Positions 43,563 through 52,294 of a DNA stretch of 64,000 nucleotides are shown in pieces. Origin of the DNA: Phytophthora sp. 'mugwort' (lineage: Eukaryota; Oomycota; Peronosporomycetes; Peronosporales; Peronosporaceae). The position numbers and the translations under genes were made by a program. The notes under the pieces were generated by a model, which made no database searches, had not been told where the DNA came from, and worked only from the letters and a program-made list of their open reading frames with translations. Where the stretch lies: the NCBI GenBank assembly GCA_033558025.1, contig JAUCEF010000007.1, positions 9,176,001 through 9,240,000 of the forward strand, in the 5' to 3' direction. Numbering within the stretch: the first letter of the stretch is position 1; each line of letters opens with the position of its first letter.

Positions 43563-45686
43563 ATGGCGGACGCTCCTGCAGCAGCCGCTGAACAGGACGG
43601 TACCGGGTGGGAAGAGGTGGAGCAGACGCTAACAGCACTGGAGCTACCACCCGTGCCGCCTACATCCGACCCGCAGCGGCTTCTGGGCTATGTGCTACAC
43701 ATTCTGCCGCGTTACACCGAGATGGAGATGCTGACGACTCACCTCCGTCTGTACGCATCGACGCTGGAGCAGGATATGGAGCAGGTCAAGAGCCACGTCC
43801 GGCTGCTGTCTCGCGAGGCGGTGAGCGAGCGGGAGAAAAAGCAATTCCTTGAGAGATATGCGGCTCAAGTGGTCAAGGAGCGCAACGATCTGTTGCACTC
43901 TCGAGGCTCCTCGAAGAAGAAGGCGTGCGCGGTGGCGATTTCCCACTTCGTATGGCACAACTGCTGCAAGAAGAACAAGAGCCACGCCATGGACTTGACA
44001 CCGTCCATCTTGGCCTTTCGAGGTGATAAACTACAGGAAGCTACCAAGCAGATCGAGGTTCTGCAGGAAGAGGTGCACAACCAGGAGCTGCTGCGGGAAG
44101 AACTGGACTTCTTACTTAAAAAGACGCAGCGTGAACACGACAGCAAAACGGCGGCGGACCGCAAACAAATTCAGCAGTTAGAAAGGCAGATTTCGCAGCG
44201 TTCCACGCTGCACTCGAGTCTGGAGAGGAAGTTGTATGAGGTGGAGTCGGCGCTGGCTAGGCACGATAAGACGAAGGAAGAGGAGCTGAGTGTGGTCAGC
44301 AATCGCATAAGAGAGGCACAAGCCCGTGTTACGCTTTTGGAACATGAAAATGCAGTTTTGCAAGAGCAGGTGGGCGGATTGAGCTCTGACCGCGATCACT
44401 TGACGCAACTGCTTGAAGAGACGACGGAGTCTAAGGATGTCTTTGCGGCACAAATTGACGAGCTGACAGAGACATGTCAATCGCTTGAGTCCGAGGTGGA
44501 GGCTTTGAGATCTGAAATTGATATGCTTCAGACGAATGATATTAACGATATTCGCTCACAATACGCCGCCAGAATTAGCCGGCTGCAGAAGGAGAACGCG
44601 GCAAGTGAGCAAAAGTTACGTCAAGAGATCGACCGCGTCAAACAGGAGTTAATGAAGCGAGACGATGCTCTTTCGCAAGCATTCAGTGCACGGCAATTAA
44701 CGATGGGGGATACCAGGCGTCTTTCAGGTCAAACGAGTGTTTTGGGAAGCATTTCTCCCTCGGGTGACGATGCATTATGGAGTGACGGTATTTTTGACGA
44801 TGATCGCCAGTTTGAAAGCGGGTCGTCTTTGTCAAGAAGTCAATTGTCGGTGTCAAATGAGTCTTTTGACTTGTCTTCGGCAGAACAAAGCCATTTCAAC
44901 CTCTCAAAGGAGGTTGGGACTATTAACAACAATGCAAAGAGAAGTTACCAAGGTCATGCGTCTCACCGAAGCGACGCTAATTCTAGTAAGCAAGGATATT
45001 CCAAGGAGCTCGACGCGGTTTCCAGAGATCTTAGCACTTCTTCCAAAGGGTTTGAAGTAGACACCTTTACTGGTGCTGCTGACGAGCCGTTCGACTGGGA
45101 GACGTTTATCGACAGCGCGTCTGAAATCTCGACCTTGCAAGATGAACAAACAGGGCGCCCCGCATTAGCTAGTTCAAAGCCCATGGACATCAGCACTAGC
45201 ACAATTCACTACGATAAGAGCATGACGAGGGTATCTGATCCTGGATATGCGGAGTCCAGCAAGGTCCAAGCAGATAGTTTTGAAGAAGAGCAGCACCAAG
45301 GCAAGGAGGCCAGTTGCCATTCGTTACACACGATTGAAGGTGAATCGTTTGCTGGAAATGGAAGTCTTGCTGAACTGGAGTTCGACGACGACGAGGAAGA
45401 AAAAGAGTCCGACAAAGATGATGCAGTTGTTGAGGAACTACACGATGAGTTTGACGCAGGCGAGGTTACTAACATGGAGCAGGCACATCATGATCGCGGG
45501 GAAAAGGTCACGGCAGGCGAGCATTCACCAAACGACCTGGCTCGAGATTTATATGAGATGCTTAACGGACTTGAGCAGAAACGAAAGGAAGAAGAGCAAA
45601 AAGCCTCACTGGCAGAGAAGGCGCTCTCGGATTTCCAACAACTGCAACAGGGGATGCAGGGCTTGCAACTTTCTCCGGAGTCTTGA
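43563..45686 (+). CDS. Coiled-coil protein, 707 aa, unknown function
   Basis: Single long frame from ATG 43563. Residues about 30-120 form a helical N-terminal module (DPQRLLGYVLHILPRYTEME). Residues about 150-370 are an almost continuous coiled coil rich in Glu, Gln, Lys and Leu heptads (KLQEATKQIEVLQEEVHNQE and onward). Residues about 380-640 are acidic, Ser-rich and disordered, with an acidic run near EFDDDEEEKESDKDD. The C-terminus returns to a helix (EQKRKEEEQKASLAEKALSD). A 35-residue insert around FVWHNCCKKNKSHAMD interrupts the helix and might be an unrecognised in-frame intron. This looks like a structural or scaffold protein (centrosomal, Golgi or chromosomal). Its divergent neighbour is a meiotic RING protein, but no functional link follows from that. 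Confidence 0.8.
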   Translation: MADAPAAAAEQDGTGWEEVEQTLTALELPPVPPTSDPQRLLGYVLHILPRYTEMEMLTTHLRLYASTLEQDMEQVKSHVRLLSREAVSEREKKQFLERYAAQVVKERNDLLHSRGSSKKKACAVAISHFVWHNCCKKNKSHAMDLTPSILAFRGDKLQEATKQIEVLQEEVHNQELLREELDFLLKKTQREHDSKTAADRKQIQQLERQISQRSTLHSSLERKLYEVESALARHDKTKEEELSVVSNRIREAQARVTLLEHENAVLQEQVGGLSSDRDHLTQLLEETTESKDVFAAQIDELTETCQSLESEVEALRSEIDMLQTNDINDIRSQYAARISRLQKENAASEQKLRQEIDRVKQELMKRDDALSQAFSARQLTMGDTRRLSGQTSVLGSISPSGDDALWSDGIFDDDRQFESGSSLSRSQLSVSNESFDLSSAEQSHFNLSKEVGTINNNAKRSYQGHASHRSDANSSKQGYSKELDAVSRDLSTSSKGFEVDTFTGAADEPFDWETFIDSASEISTLQDEQTGRPALASSKPMDISTSTIHYDKSMTRVSDPGYAESSKVQADSFEEEQHQGKEASCHSLHTIEGESFAGNGSLAELEFDDDEEEKESDKDDAVVEELHDEFDAGEVTNMEQAHHDRGEKVTAGEHSPNDLARDLYEMLNGLEQKRKEEEQKASLAEKALSDFQQLQQGMQGLQLSPES

Positions 45687-45754
45687 CTTGACGCTAGATG
45701 AGCCGAGCTAACTGATGCGCTTGTTTGGCTTTTTATGCGTTCTACTGCTCGGAA

Positions 45755-46617
45755 CTAAATGAGTGACATTGACCCGATCGTGTCGTTGACCTTGTGGTCA
45801 GCCGGCTGCGGACGGGCCTCGTACACGCACTCGACGATGCCGTGGCGCCACTGTGTACATTAGAAAGCAAGCAGTTAATGTCAGTTTTGATGCGTATCAG
45901 CCATTTCAATGATGAAAGCGTCGCACCTTTTTGCTTTCCCCCTTGAGGCCAATATAATAGATCTTAGTTTCGTCGCCTCCGTAGCTGTCCTCGATAAAAA
46001 GCGTAACACTACTCACGCCTTGAAATTTGCGCACCCTACAGCAAAACTGGCTAAGATCTCACGTTCTTCTTCTTGCACCCCACAAAGCACATTCACCTAC
46101 TGTAGTGGGTAGTCAATATTGGCCCTTTGATCCTCGACAAGATCTAGTTTCTGTTGCGCCGGTAGTTCGTTCGCATTGGAAAAATCAATGTCTTCTCGGT
46201 TCGTAAAGCTAAACAGGATCACAATACAAACAGCAGTGTAAGTGCGCTCTCATCAACCTCTTTAACAGCTTTAGTAGTATACAGTTTGACTGCTTTAGGG
46301 TGGGTGCCATCGCCTGCACTGCCCGAGATACAGATGGACTTAATGCTAACGGCCTCCGTGAAGGGGATGAACAGGATCATCTCCGGGTCGTCGACGTTGC
46401 TGGCTAGGAAGCGTGAGTGATCATTGCGTTCGTGAAAGGGTTTGAACGGGTTGGAGGCTGCCTGTGGGTCTAGAGCATTGAGCACACGCAGCTTGCTGGT
46501 GTCGATGAAAGGGTAGAGCGAGTCCCCGTTGGCATCCTCCACCTCATTGTCGTGGTTGTGGTCGTGGTTGTGGTCGTGGCTTCCATGTACCGCGTGTTCA
46601 TCGTGGCAGTGCTGCAT
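45755..46617 (-). CDS. PITHD1: PITH-domain protein (PITHD1-like), four exons
   Basis: Exons 46617-46283, 46208-46101, 46035-45927 and 45850-45755 join in frame across GT-AG introns of 74, 65 and 76 bp. The start is ATG 46617 (MQHCHDEH). A His/Asp-rich N-terminus (GSHDHNHDHNHDNE) is followed by the PITH domain: LYPFIDTSKLRVLNALDPQA, FKPFHERNDHSRFLASN, EMILFIPFTEAVSIKSIC, FTNREDIDFSNANELPAQQK, then VTLFIEDSYGGDETKIYYIG and the terminal IVECVYEARPQPADHKV. The PITH domain is the C-terminal, proteasome-interacting module of thioredoxin-like 1 and occurs alone in PITHD1. All introns and strands fit the family, so the gene appears functional. An upstream in-frame ATG at 46812 would overlap the neighbouring gene and is less likely. 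Confidence 0.88.
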
Positions 46618-46687
46618 CGTGCTGCTAGGTTCCTTCGGGCTGGGACTTGACACGCGAGTAGAAGATTTGGGGCAGCGATTGGCTGAA
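46618..46687. promoter_or_regulatory. 70-bp divergent promoter region
   Basis: Lies between the PITHD1-like (-) and RCC1-repeat (+) start codons. Contains GATTGGCTG, an inverted CCAAT-type box, at about 46674. Transcription starts may lie inside the opposite gene. Confidence 0.4.
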
Positions 46688-47981
46688 ATGGAGTGCAAGT
46701 GTATTCCGGTGCGAGGTTTGATCTCTGCTGGGCTCTTCAATGAGTGTGTCTCCCCAAGTTGGGGCCCAACGGACCTGATGTTCGTGGATGCAGACGGAGG
46801 CGACACCTTCACGATCGGCGTAGTGGCTGATAGTGGGGAGGCGGTCGGATGGGGTCGGGCATTCTACGGCGAGCTGTGTGAAGATTTTGCGGAGGAGAAG
46901 GATCAATTCGTCAAGCTGAAGCTGAAGGAGCGTTGCAAGGCCGTGGCTTGCGGCTCAAATCATGTGTTGGCGCTGACCGATTCAGGTCGCGTTGTGGCGT
47001 GGGGCTGGAACAGATTTGGGCAAGTTGCAGTGGATGTAACTGAAGAGGTAGTGCGCGTTCCGACTGTCGTCGAGTTTCCTCTGGAGTCTGTGCAAATTGT
47101 CGAGGTCGCCGCAGGAGGAATGCACTCGCTCGCAGTCGACTCAAGCGGTGGAGTCTGGGCGTGGGGGTGCAACGCATACGGCCAATTGGGCATTGACTTC
47201 GAGGTGGGGCACTTTCACACCCCGACGCGCATTGCTTTGCCGTCTGATGTTCGGGCCCAGCATATTGCTGGGGGATGGGCGCACAGTGCGTTGATCTCGA
47301 CATCAGGCGACGTGTTCACCTTCGGCTGGGGGCTGTACAACCAGCTCGGACACGGCTTAACGCAGAACGAGCTACAGCCCGTTGTCGTCGACGCCCTTCA
47401 TGGACTTGACAGCAACATCGTGCAGGTCGCGTGTGGCAATTGGCACACAGCAGGTACTGTAACACCACCGATTTTATATGCTGGCAGTGCCAGCCTGGCA
47501 TCAAGTTTTCCCTGTCTAACTTGTGGATGACATTCATTCGCTTGTGCAGCGCTGACGGCGTCTGGCGATCTGTACACGTGGGGCTGGGGACAAGATGGCC
47601 AACTGGTGCGTTTCAGACTCACTCATCAGTATCCTGCGTCTTTACGTGACACTTGCGCGCCTTTGAATGTAGGGCTCCGAAGCTTCCATCGCGACCGTTG
47701 TGCTTCCTCGCGTGGTGAATGTATCAACAGCGAATGACGCGGCTCAGGACGTAACTACCGTCGCATGTGGCAACCGCTTCACTCTTGCACTGTGTAGAGA
47801 CGGATCCGTCCAGTATTGGGGTCCAAGGCCAGCAAATAGCGCACTTCAAGGTGTCATGACCTGCCTGAAATCACCGCATCCAGGGTGGCTAACTGAGAGC
47901 GGACGCCATGTCTGCAAGCTGGCGGCTGGCAACTCGCAAGCCATCATGCTGCTAGAGCGACAGGAACAAGAAACAAAGTGA
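46688..47981 (+). CDS. RCC1-repeat beta-propeller protein, three exons
   Basis: Exons 46688-47453, 47550-47605 and 47673-47981 join in frame over introns of 96 and 67 bp. RCC1 repeats follow one another, for example ACGSNHVLALTDSGRVVAWG, AAGGMHSLAVDSSGGVWAWG with NAYGQLG, GGWAHSALISTSGDVFTFGW with YNQLGHG, and VACGNWHTA continuing into LTASGDLYTWGWG in exon 2, then VACGNRFTLALCRDGSVQYW in exon 3. About six to seven blades are present, the usual number for a closed propeller, and no other domain. Such proteins act as exchange factors or as binding platforms; the catalytic beta-wing of true RCC1 is not evident, so a Ran exchange role is not claimed. ATG 46688 (MECKCIPVRG) is preferred over an earlier frame that runs into the PITHD1-like gene. 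Confidence 0.85.
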
Positions 47982-48173
47982 CGAATTAACAAATGCGCAA
48001 CCACGGCATGTTGTTTAAGGCAACGAACGTCGAAGGGCGTCGAGCCGCTGAAGGAGCGAAGCTCTACACGGGCTTACGGCTACTACTAGTACTACCTCAG
48101 CAGAGCTCTGTAAAAACTGTTCCCGATGGGGAGATTGGTGGTGCTGACCATCACGTACTTCTTCGAAGAAAGA
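47982..48173. other. Intergenic, convergent gene ends
   Basis: About 190 bp between the RCC1-repeat gene (+) and the 125-aa CaaX protein (-). No gene. Confidence 0.5.
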
Positions 48174-48551
48174 TTACATGACGGTGCAGCCGCACAGACC
48201 GCAGGCGCCGGCGGACTCCTCGCTCTTCTTCTCCTTCTTCTCTTTCTTCTCGGCCTTCTTCTTCTCCTCCTTGGCCACCTTCCGCTCCTCCTTGATCTTC
48301 TTCACCTTAGCCACGCTGTCGTTCTTGTAGCCCTCCACGGTGCTCGCCACCTTGGCTGTCATGTCCTTGGCGTCCTCTACCACGTTCCGCGTCTTGTCCT
48401 TAATCTTCTCTGCCGTTCCAGCGTTCGGCTTGGGCGCGGCGTTCCAAACAACGTGCTCCTCCTTCTTGGCGTGCGGCGCATGGGAAGCGGGCTTGGGGGC
48501 AGGCGGTTCCTGGCCAGGCACGGGGGCGGCATTCCACGGTGAATCCGACAT
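48174..48551 (-). CDS. Small Trp-repeat protein with CaaX end, 125 aa
   Basis: Starts MSDSPWNAAPVPGQ at ATG 48551. Two Trp motifs (SPWNAAPVP and HVVWNAAPKP) lie in a Pro/Ala-rich N-terminus. A helical Lys/Glu-rich part follows (VVEDAKDMTAKVASTVEGYK, then a long run of EKKEKK type), and the end is GACGLCGCTVM. The last four residues C-T-V-M fit a CaaX box with Met last, the farnesylation type, and the two extra Cys just upstream could be palmitoylated. It shares the N-terminal motif, the VVEDAK...DSV.K.KK segment and the C-terminal GACG.CG signature with the 641-aa neighbour, so the two are paralogs. Probably a lipid-anchored, flexible membrane-associated protein. Function unknown. Confidence 0.78.
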   Translation of the reverse strand: MSDSPWNAAPVPGQEPPAPKPASHAPHAKKEEHVVWNAAPKPNAGTAEKIKDKTRNVVEDAKDMTAKVASTVEGYKNDSVAKVKKIKEERKVAKEEKKKAEKKEKKEKKSEESAGACGLCGCTVM

Positions 48552-48910
48552 TTTAACGAAAGTAAAAGTCTTCAGTTGGCTGGCTACTCGGGCAGTCCAA
48601 GGCGAATCTGCGAATGAGCCAAAAGATCGGGTGCTAAGCCAAACTGATTCAGAAACGGGAAATATTGTGTGGCGTACACGAGCTCTGCTAAATATTTCAT
48701 CCAATCCAAAATCCACTGATATATGTTTGAACAGGAAGTTTATGTATTTACAGAGGCTAAAATCCACGTTGAGTGGGACAAATCGCCGTAATGGAGCAAG
48801 CCTGGGGGTCATAACAAGCGTACCTATTGTATCTTAGTCTTATTGGCGCGTCTCGCTTCAAGGCATGCGGCGCTCGCCAACGACAGCTCGCTACTAAAGA
48901 AGGAAAGCAA
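48552..48910. other. Intergenic, upstream region of the 125-aa gene
   Basis: Separates the two tandem paralogs. No further gene. The promoter of the 125-aa gene should lie here; no clear motif was identified. Confidence 0.45.
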
Positions 48911-50836
48911 CTACATGATGCTGCAGGCAGCGATACCGCAGGCGCCGCACGCTCCGGGTGTGTCGGCCGACTTGGCAACAGCCGCTTCCACACTCGGGAC
49001 CTTCTTGATCTTGGACACGCTGTCCACCTTGTAGCTGGCCACGCCATCGAAGGCGTTCGCGATGGTCTTTTTGTCAATTTTGGCATCCTCGACCACGGCC
49101 TCTGTGGCCACAACAACCTCCTTGTCGGCCGCTACAGGTGCCGCCTTCGTCTCCACCACGGTCTTCTTCACAACGGCAATTTCCTTCTGATCAAAAGCTG
49201 CACTCTCTTGCACCGGTGTTGTGTTCCACGCAGAAGACGCAATTGGCACATCCTCGACCTTAGCTTCGACGACAGCAGCAACCTCTGTAGCAGGAGCCGC
49301 CTCTTCTTCAACCGCTGCCTTGACGGGCTCCACTACTTCGCTGGGAGCATCCGCTTTCCCGACTCTTTGCACAAGCGTTGTGTTCCAAGCGTAATTAGTC
49401 ACTTCGTCTTTAACAGGGGCCTCCACCTCCAGACTCGGCGTGTCCACCACAAGCTCCGGGGTCTCCACTGATGGCTCAGGCGTCTTTTTCTGTGCAACAA
49501 CCTTCTCCTGGAACGGCGTCGAGTTCCAGGCGCTGGTCGCCAGGTCCTCTTCCTTTACGGAAATTTCCTCCACAACAGGAGCCGGATTCTGCTCCTCCTC
49601 AAACGCGACTGTATCTTCTTCGTCCACAACCGGTGCCGAGGTCTTCTCAGCAGCCGCAGCTTTCGCGACAACCGCAGGGACCTCTACAACTTTCTTCGGC
49701 ATTGGCGCAGCGGTCCACGGGCTAGCAGCAGGCGCTTCCAGTGTGAGGGGCTTCTCCTCCGGCGGTTCTTCGACAGGAGCTGACCCCACTTCCGTCTCGG
49801 GAGCAGCAGCTTCCACCACCCATTTAGGTTCAAACTGAACAGCGGAAAGCTGTTCCACGGCTTCCTCTGTAACAGCCGGGGCTTCCTCTTTCAGGGCAGG
49901 CTCAACAACAAACTCCTCAACCGCAGCCGCCTTGTCCTGCACCGGTGCAGTAGTCCAGCCGCTCGCCGGCTCCTCCACCTGCACAGGGGCAGTCGTCCAT
50001 ACGCTAGAAGTCGCAGCCGGCGCCTCTTCATCCTTGTGCGGGATGGCAATCTCTTCGACAATAGCGGATTCCTTGACAGGTGCGATTAGCTTTTCAACAG
50101 CAGTGGGTTCTTCAATAACTTCTTCCACAACACTGGCGTTCTCGGCAGCGGGTTTACTGATCGCTACCGGTCCATCTTCCACCACAGCTTTTTCAGCACC
50201 AACCTCCTCGACAATAGACTCTGAGGAAGACTGGTCCTCGACAGGTGCCATGGTCCATGCGCTGGCGGGGACTTCTTTCTGCACAGGAGCCGAAGTCCAG
50301 GCGCTCGATGTGCTCTCCTCGACTTGCTGCTGCACTTCCGGCTCAGCCTCCTTCTCTACAACCTCCTCCTGCGCCTCAGCCGCACCTTCCTCCTCCACTC
50401 GCGCAATAACCTCCTCGGTCTTCTGCACGGGCTCCTTACCAACAGTCTCCTCAACGGTTCCCTGCACCTGTTCCACCGTCTCCGTCGCAGCCAACGTCCA
50501 CGCGGACGTCTGGTAGCTCTGTTCAGTCTCTGCAACGGATGTCGCCGTCCAGGCCGATGACGTCGCGGGGGTTTCCCCCTGCTTGGTGGGATCAGAGCCC
50601 GACGAGAAGGCAGAGGACACGGGCTCCTCCTTAGGTGGTAGGTCCTCCATCACAGCGGAGCTGACCACATCCGGTTCGGGTTCGGCCTCGGCAGAAGGGG
50701 GCGGTGTGCCCGGCGACTTGAACGGGTTAACAGTCTGGAAGGGGGACACGGCCCAGGGGCTCGCGTCCTCGGAGCTGGTGCTGGCGGCCGCGGGCGCCAC
50801 GTTCCAGGGGCTACTGCCACTGTCCTCGGAGCTCAT
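48911..50836 (-). CDS. Large Trp-repeat protein with CaaX end, 641 aa
   Basis: ATG 50836 (MSSEDSGSSPWNVAP) is chosen; the frame is open 14 codons further up. The protein is acidic and low-complexity (Glu, Val, Ala, Pro), built around about twelve copies of a motif (S/A)-x-W-(N/T)-x-x-P-(V/F)-Q, such as SSAWTSAPVQK, ASAWTMAPVED, SSVWTTAPVQV, TSAWNSTPFQE and SSAWNTTPVQE, separated by Glu/Val-rich spacers of 20-60 residues. The end is GACGACGIAACSIM, again a CaaX box with terminal Met (C-S-I-M) behind several Cys. It shares VVEDAK, YK.DSV.K.KK and the Cys-rich end with the 125-aa gene next door. It should be a natively disordered, farnesylated repeat protein with many short Trp-containing docking sites. 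No known family recognised. The opposite strand also reads open here because of codon bias and is a shadow. Confidence 0.8.
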   Translation of the reverse strand: MSSEDSGSSPWNVAPAAASTSSEDASPWAVSPFQTVNPFKSPGTPPPSAEAEPEPDVVSSAVMEDLPPKEEPVSSAFSSGSDPTKQGETPATSSAWTATSVAETEQSYQTSAWTLAATETVEQVQGTVEETVGKEPVQKTEEVIARVEEEGAAEAQEEVVEKEAEPEVQQQVEESTSSAWTSAPVQKEVPASAWTMAPVEDQSSSESIVEEVGAEKAVVEDGPVAISKPAAENASVVEEVIEEPTAVEKLIAPVKESAIVEEIAIPHKDEEAPAATSSVWTTAPVQVEEPASGWTTAPVQDKAAAVEEFVVEPALKEEAPAVTEEAVEQLSAVQFEPKWVVEAAAPETEVGSAPVEEPPEEKPLTLEAPAASPWTAAPMPKKVVEVPAVVAKAAAAEKTSAPVVDEEDTVAFEEEQNPAPVVEEISVKEEDLATSAWNSTPFQEKVVAQKKTPEPSVETPELVVDTPSLEVEAPVKDEVTNYAWNTTLVQRVGKADAPSEVVEPVKAAVEEEAAPATEVAAVVEAKVEDVPIASSAWNTTPVQESAAFDQKEIAVVKKTVVETKAAPVAADKEVVVATEAVVEDAKIDKKTIANAFDGVASYKVDSVSKIKKVPSVEAAVAKSADTPGACGACGIAACSIM

Positions 50837-51087
50837 TGATGATTTATATTTCTTAAGAATCTTGTTGACTACGAACATGCACCAAAAGTGAGCGTCAAAG
50901 AGGGTGAGCGAACGCCGGCAAAAGCAGGAATGGAGCGGGGCCGGGAAATATCCATAGGGATATTCCGCGCGAAGGTACTGTAGGTGGATAAATATCTACC
51001 GCTTAACACTTTGGAACTGTATGATATGCATTCAGTAGTCAAGTGTAACGGGCGACCCGCTTCGTCTGCCCCGCTCAACGGGTTATC

Positions 51088-51258
51088 TCATAGCTTGCGG
51101 CGGAACAAACCTCGCTTGTCACCAATGTGCCAGTCCGGGTTGCTGTTTTTGATGCTGGTGGCCACGCGCTTGGATCCGAAATCGGGATTGTTGGAAATGA
51201 CCGCGTGGATCTCAGCCAGGACCTCGTGCTCCTCGGGCTGGCGCCTGTTCTCGTCCAT
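51088..51258 (-). CDS. Small charged HTH-like protein or first exon, at least 56 aa
   Basis: From ATG 51258: MDENRRQPEEHEVLAEIHAV, then ISNNPDFGSKRVATSIKNSN and PDWHIGDKR. The helix-turn-helix-like pattern (P.FG.KRV....K...W.IG.KR) recurs in small eukaryotic proteins as I remember them, where it normally continues past the KR with another helix. Here the frame leaves that pattern after KR (GLFRRKL) and stops, and GTTTGT follows directly, so a splice donor and further exons are possible. A second, degraded copy including upstream sequence is at 61.8-62.0 kb. The function of the module is unclear; a nucleic-acid or ribosome contact is a guess. Confidence 0.55.
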   Translation of the reverse strand: MDENRRQPEEHEVLAEIHAVISNNPDFGSKRVATSIKNSNPDWHIGDKRGLFRRKL

Positions 51259-51354
51259 CGCCGCTGATTCTTTTTTCAAATGAAGCCGGAACGATGAATC
51301 AGGTGGGAGTTTATACGCTGTGGAGAACGGTACATGTAATGTATATATCAGCAC

Positions 51355-51781
51355 GCATAGTCAGATACAGAGATTTCAGATGACTACAGCTGTTTATGTA
51401 GCCATGTTTATACGACCACGCTGTACTGACTACTGTACAGTGTTGTCACAGACATAAAGTAAATAGCCTGACAAAATATATAGGCGGGAAGCGAGGAGGG
51501 ATATGGCTGGAGATACTGAATCAATACGCTTGTTCACGTCGAAGTCATCCTATACACTCTTGCAATCTATATATAGCAGCGCGGACTAATCACGCATTTT
51601 ACTGTACTATGATCCAGCGCGATTGTGCCGCCACTAGCGAGAAAAATATGAAAATCACCACCCAATCGGTGAAAAGCACTATGGATGTGTGGCATATCTA
51701 CTTTTATCTTGTACACTGTTGACGTAAAAGATATGGTGAAGCGCTGTACTTCACCACTTCAGCGATTCCCAGAAGAGAAGT
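51355..51781. other. Intergenic
   Basis: Upstream of the small HTH-like gene. The segment 51366-51430 recurs, diverged, at 63.77-63.83 kb. No coding signal before the Gypsy A LTR. Confidence 0.45.
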
Positions 51782-52176
51782 TGTAACGGGGTTACACGAA
51801 GGTAACACGAGTGTAGCCGTGCTATGTGTCACCTTATAGTAAGTGGTACTCGATACCACTTGGATTAACAGGATTTCAGTACGTGGCCACAGGGCCACTC
51901 CATATGCATTTGACTAGGCTAAACTATGGTAGATAGTTAGAGTCATACATTTACAGCACAGGCGGCTTCGCCGCAGATAAGCAAACAAATAACAGTCCCA
52001 TTTTAGCATCAAAGAGTATGGTCTAAGGTTTAGAAATACTGACTCTTTGAGTCTCTAGTGGTATAACTAGAGGGATCTAAGCCTCTCCGGAGACCTTAGG
52101 GGTTAGGATAACCACAGCTGAGACTAGGAGAGTCATACGTCTTCCACTGACGCACTACGCTACGCAGCCCGCTGCA
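51782..52176 (+). repeat. 5' LTR of Gypsy A
   Basis: 395 bp, TGTAACGGGG...CCCGCTGCA. Close to the 3' LTR and to the solo LTR at 33603. Confidence 0.85.
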
Positions 52177-52177
52177 C

Positions 52178-52200
52178 TGGTACCACTTGTAGTTAATCCC
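52178..52200 (+). promoter_or_regulatory. Candidate primer-binding site of Gypsy A
   Basis: TGGTACCACTTGTAGTTAAT starts two bases after the LTR. It is similar to the sites after the Gypsy B and C LTRs. Confidence 0.45.
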
Positions 52201-52294
52201 GCACCTGAGGCTTAGGACTTTTCCTCGGTGAGGATGGATCAGACAGCATTTTTTCTAGCCAGTTCCAGATCCAGCAAGACGTGCTGAAAAGCTT

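Noticed and set aside
46529..46687. Upstream extension of the RCC1-repeat gene to 46529
   Set aside because: It would run antisense through the His-rich start of the PITHD1-like gene, giving a Trp/Ser-rich shadow. ATG 46688 is better.
49440..50516. Long plus-strand frames of 132 and 194 aa opposite the 641-aa gene
   Set aside because: They are the Ser/Thr-rich mirror of the acidic Val/Ala/Glu repeats and contain no independent pattern. The minus frame has the repeats and the CaaX end.
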